The notes under the pieces are model-generated. The model had not been told where the DNA came from, searched no databases, and saw only the letters and a program-made list of their open reading frames with translations. A program made the translations under genes and the position numbers. From Syngnathus acus (taxonomy: Eukaryota; Chordata; Actinopteri; Syngnathiformes; Syngnathidae), in the NCBI RefSeq assembly GCF_901709675.1, contig NC_051096.1:8720001-8784000 (forward strand): a DNA stretch of 64,000 nt. The letters run 5' to 3'. This document shows, piece after piece, positions 63,130 through 64,000 of this stretch; position 1 is the first letter of the stretch, and each line of letters begins with the position of its first letter.

Positions 63130-64000
63130 CAATTGGGTCCAATTATATCACGCCGTCCCCCATCTTCGATGTGACACAAGGAAACCCATGCCCGGTTCGG
63201 CTCGATCGCAGTAGCGCCAGCATCAACTCAGCAAACGTAAATTCTACTCCTGGGAATCTTTGAAAGAACAAGGTAAAGACTTTGACACCGGAACCAATGT
63301 TCTTATATGCATCTGTTTCGTTCACCTTTTGACAGCGTGTTCAGATAAAAAAAAAAAAAAGAATACTACGATGACTTTTAGTGTGAGCAATACTCAACTG
63401 AGTATTTTCTTGGCGATTGACAATTGGAACTTGCTGTTGTCGCATGAGTAACGCCTATTCTGTTCTTTCATTTTCACCTGTCTGTCTGTCTGTCTGTCTG
63501 TCTGTCGCGCGGGCGCACGTTACATCACCAAGTGGTTGATTTGACGCCCAAAGCAATTAGACCCCATTTTGCTCCGCCGTCATGTTACTCATTTGTAAGC
63601 GTTTTTTCCCCTCAGCCAAGGCGAATGAGAAAAAAAGCAAAGCGGGGGGGGCTGCTGCTGCGCATAGCTATCGAAGCAAGTATTGGAGTAAATACTCTCA
63701 GTTCCTTCATAAAGCCAAATCAAATGGCACTGGCACGTTCCAACTTGTTTGGGGAGACAGACTGCTGTCAGTGTTGGCGCAAGTGTCTCTCTCAAAGGAC
63801 TGATCAAATTGCTCCAGTGGTTCTGAAGTGAGAGTTCCTCCTCACATTCAAGTTGAAATGGCAGCTTTTTATGGTCAACAAATCCATTGCTCGATTGACA
63901 CAGCTCATTTGATTGTTCATTTCTTTCCAAAGAATACGACAATGCCTAAGAGTTCAAAGCAAGGAGAGGAAACGGAAGCGATTTTCATTTCCAAACCAAT
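63130..64000 (+). CDS. Possible exons of an unidentified gene (partial)
   Basis: Three coding-like pieces lie on the plus strand. (1) About 63140-63237 reads PSPIFDVTQGNPCPVRLDRS and then SASINSAN before a GTAAAT donor, but I see no clear acceptor. (2) After TTTTTCCCCTCAG at 63602-63614 an open frame reads KANEKKSKAGGAAAAHSYRS and SKYWSKYSQFLHKAKSNG to a stop at 63803. (3) After TTTCTTTCCAAAG near 63932 an open frame to the window end reads TTMPKSSKQGEETEAIFISK. I do not recognise the protein. In human, MATCAP2 (KIAA0895) is next to ANLN, so it is a candidate by position only. The pieces may not belong together and none is certain. Confidence 0.25.
63479..63506. repeat. (CTGT)n microsatellite
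   Basis: Seven CTGT copies. Listed as a simple repeat only. Confidence 0.85.

Larger units (their letters stand above)
61314..64000. other. 3' flank of anln and unassigned right edge
   Basis: The anln 3' UTR probably ends at the signal near 61894. 61920-62900 is AT-rich with a second AATAAA at 62909-62914 and no recognised element. From 63060 there are GCGT/GCGA, GGGA and CT runs, then two or three possible exons (see separate entry), a poly-A run (63347-63360) and a (CTGT)n array (63479-63506). Confidence 0.5.

Overview
This window is nuclear DNA from a teleost fish. Spliced vertebrate genes with GT-AG introns, compact introns (often under 300 bp), teleost-type LINE/SINE 3' tails and very dense long microsatellites all point that way. 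The microsatellite load is extreme and would fit a repeat-expanded percomorph such as a syngnathid, but the species is a guess. No bacterial, plasmid, phage or CRISPR feature is present.

Layout. Positions 1-35778 hold no gene I can recognise. This stretch is packed with simple repeats (GGAA, TATC, GAGT, CT, GAAA, CTGC, GATA, CATC and others), fragments of LINE/SINE tails, one 115-bp tandem repeat and several low-repeat stretches that could be conserved noncoding DNA. From 35779 the window becomes gene-rich: the 3' half of a GLCCI1/FAM117-family gene (minus, 35779-36917, possible tiny first coding exon at 37366-37381), umad1 (minus, 39883-40881), rpa3 (plus, 41590-42511), gmeb1 (plus, 44947-47696), stmn1 (plus, 49948-50769), anln (plus, 22 coding exons, 52063-61313), and possible exons of one unidentified gene at the right edge (63.1-64.0 kb). 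I joined exons by hand. umad1, rpa3, gmeb1, stmn1 and anln each give one uninterrupted frame of 145, 122, 578, 149 and 1071 residues.

From memory, GLCCI1-UMAD1-RPA3 are neighbours on human 7p21, with UMAD1 and GLCCI1 in the same direction as here, and umad1 and rpa3 face away from each other across a shared ~700-bp promoter. GMEB1 and STMN1 lie on human 1p and ANLN on 7p14, so the fish block joins segments that are separate in human. Functionally several genes concern proliferation: rpa3 (single-stranded DNA binding in replication), stmn1 (microtubule dynamics) and anln (cytokinesis, with a CCAAT/CHR-type promoter). umad1 carries a UMA domain of ESCRT-I-linked proteins and gmeb1 is a SAND-domain transcription factor.

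Main points to follow up: stathmin has lost three of the four classical regulatory serine positions; an rpa3 3' splice site is built from a TATC microsatellite; a complete 166-bp hAT-type MITE with an exact 8-bp target duplication sits in anln intron 21; a 99-nt anln intron is in frame and stop-free; the GLCCI1-family gene lacks a visible N-terminal half, and its possible first exon lies in a sequence repeated 6 kb away. I did not find a wholly new biological system.
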